DNA of 64,000 nt, taken from positions 1,240,001 to 1,304,000 of the forward strand of contig JARUPZ010000021.1 of the NCBI GenBank assembly GCA_031213475.1, written 5' to 3'. Below, piece after piece: positions 63,506 through 64,000 of this stretch; the first letter of the stretch is position 1, and the number at the start of each line of letters is the position of its first letter. The notes beneath the pieces were generated by a model. It was given only the letters and a program-made list of their open reading frames with translations, made no database searches and had not been told where the DNA came from. The stretch is from Nereocystis luetkeana (lineage: Eukaryota > Sar > Phaeophyceae > Laminariales > Laminariaceae). The translations under genes and the position numbers were made by a program.

Positions 63506-63944
63506 CTGACAATTCGATCCAGTTACACCCGCGGGGAAATAGTGTCAGGCGAAAAAAGGATGTTGTCGTACTGCACCCCTATACCATAAGAGGTCAACAT
63601 CCGTATCTGCGGTGATGTACGTTGCCCAGTATGGTCAACATTTCACTCGCTAACATACACCTTTCGTTTCTCCTTATGGCGCATGCCAAAATAAGGCACC
63701 AATTATACCGCAATGTACAGCAGTACCCTTGTCGTAGAAGTTGTGTATTACCTATACACTTATGCCGGTACTTATCTCCGTTCCGCACCATTAGTAACTC
63801 ATACTTATCCGCACGGAAATCTTAGGACCGTTGTTAGTAAGTACTCCTATTGTATGCGCCAGAAATATTCTTACATGTACGTCCAAAGTCGTATATCTCT
63901 AGGAAAATAAGCACTACGATCCAGGGCCTGAATTGTGATTCGTG
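63506..63944. other. No feature seen
   Basis: AT-richer sequence upstream (minus strand) of the first visible EML exon. No further WD40 or HELP exon was recognised. Confidence 0.5.
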
Positions 63945-63998
63945 TACGGAGGGGCTCCGGAGGCCTCCCGGAGGAGCCCCGGAGGGCCCCCCTCCGTT
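63945..63998. repeat. GC-rich imperfect palindrome at window end
   Basis: ACGGAGGGGCTCCGGAGG faces CCTCCCGGAGGAGCCCC and GGGCCCCCCTCCGT. The arms can form a strong stem-loop. Confidence 0.6.
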
Positions 63999-64000
63999 GC

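Overview
This window is a piece of a repeat-rich eukaryotic nuclear genome. Four protein-coding genes can be rebuilt from short GC-rich exons. Their introns run from 150 bases to nearly 4 kb and follow GT-AG rules, with one apparent GC-AG exception. There are no bacterial operons, rRNAs, CRISPR arrays or convincing tRNA genes. Gene content (a calmodulin-like protein, a GCN20/ABCF3-like ABCF ATPase, an IPP-isomerase-like Nudix hydrolase, an EML-type WD40 protein), large introns and dense non-LTR, SINE and MITE debris would fit a multicellular or large-genome alga such as a brown-alga-like stramenopile. That placement is inference; nothing here proves the lineage.

Layout. (1) 1-1999: one exon of a plus-strand calmodulin-like EF-hand gene, preceded by two decayed copies of its own 5' edge. 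(2) 2006-14279: intergenic, holding MITEs, G-runs, a (CTTGCTTGTCTG)n array and a 3-kb minisatellite that flips orientation around a 5'-truncated LINE. (3) 14280-27847: a complete minus-strand ABCF gene, 11 exons, 791 predicted residues, several introns filled by their own tandem repeat. (4) 27848-36831: intergenic, with SINE, TIR elements and a second LINE copy in opposite orientation. (5) 36832-43975: a complete plus-strand Nudix gene, 5 exons, whose first intron holds two inverted copies of a 1.1-kb repeat; a third copy lies in ABCF intron 2. (6) 44949-63505: a minus-strand EML-like WD40 gene, 10 exons seen, with its N-terminus outside the window or unrecognised. The Nudix and EML genes converge about 1 kb apart.

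The four genes show no sign of working together: one calcium sensor, one ribosome/stress-linked ATPase, one housekeeping hydrolase and one microtubule-associated scaffold.

The most unusual signal is not a gene. The 9-mer TACCWGGTA (TACCAGGTA and its reverse complement TACCTGGTA) was counted by eye at 22 sites, where about 0.5 would be expected in random sequence of this length. It avoids the exons. In at least three cases it sits inside one copy of a dispersed repeat and is missing from sister copies, as if it had been inserted there.
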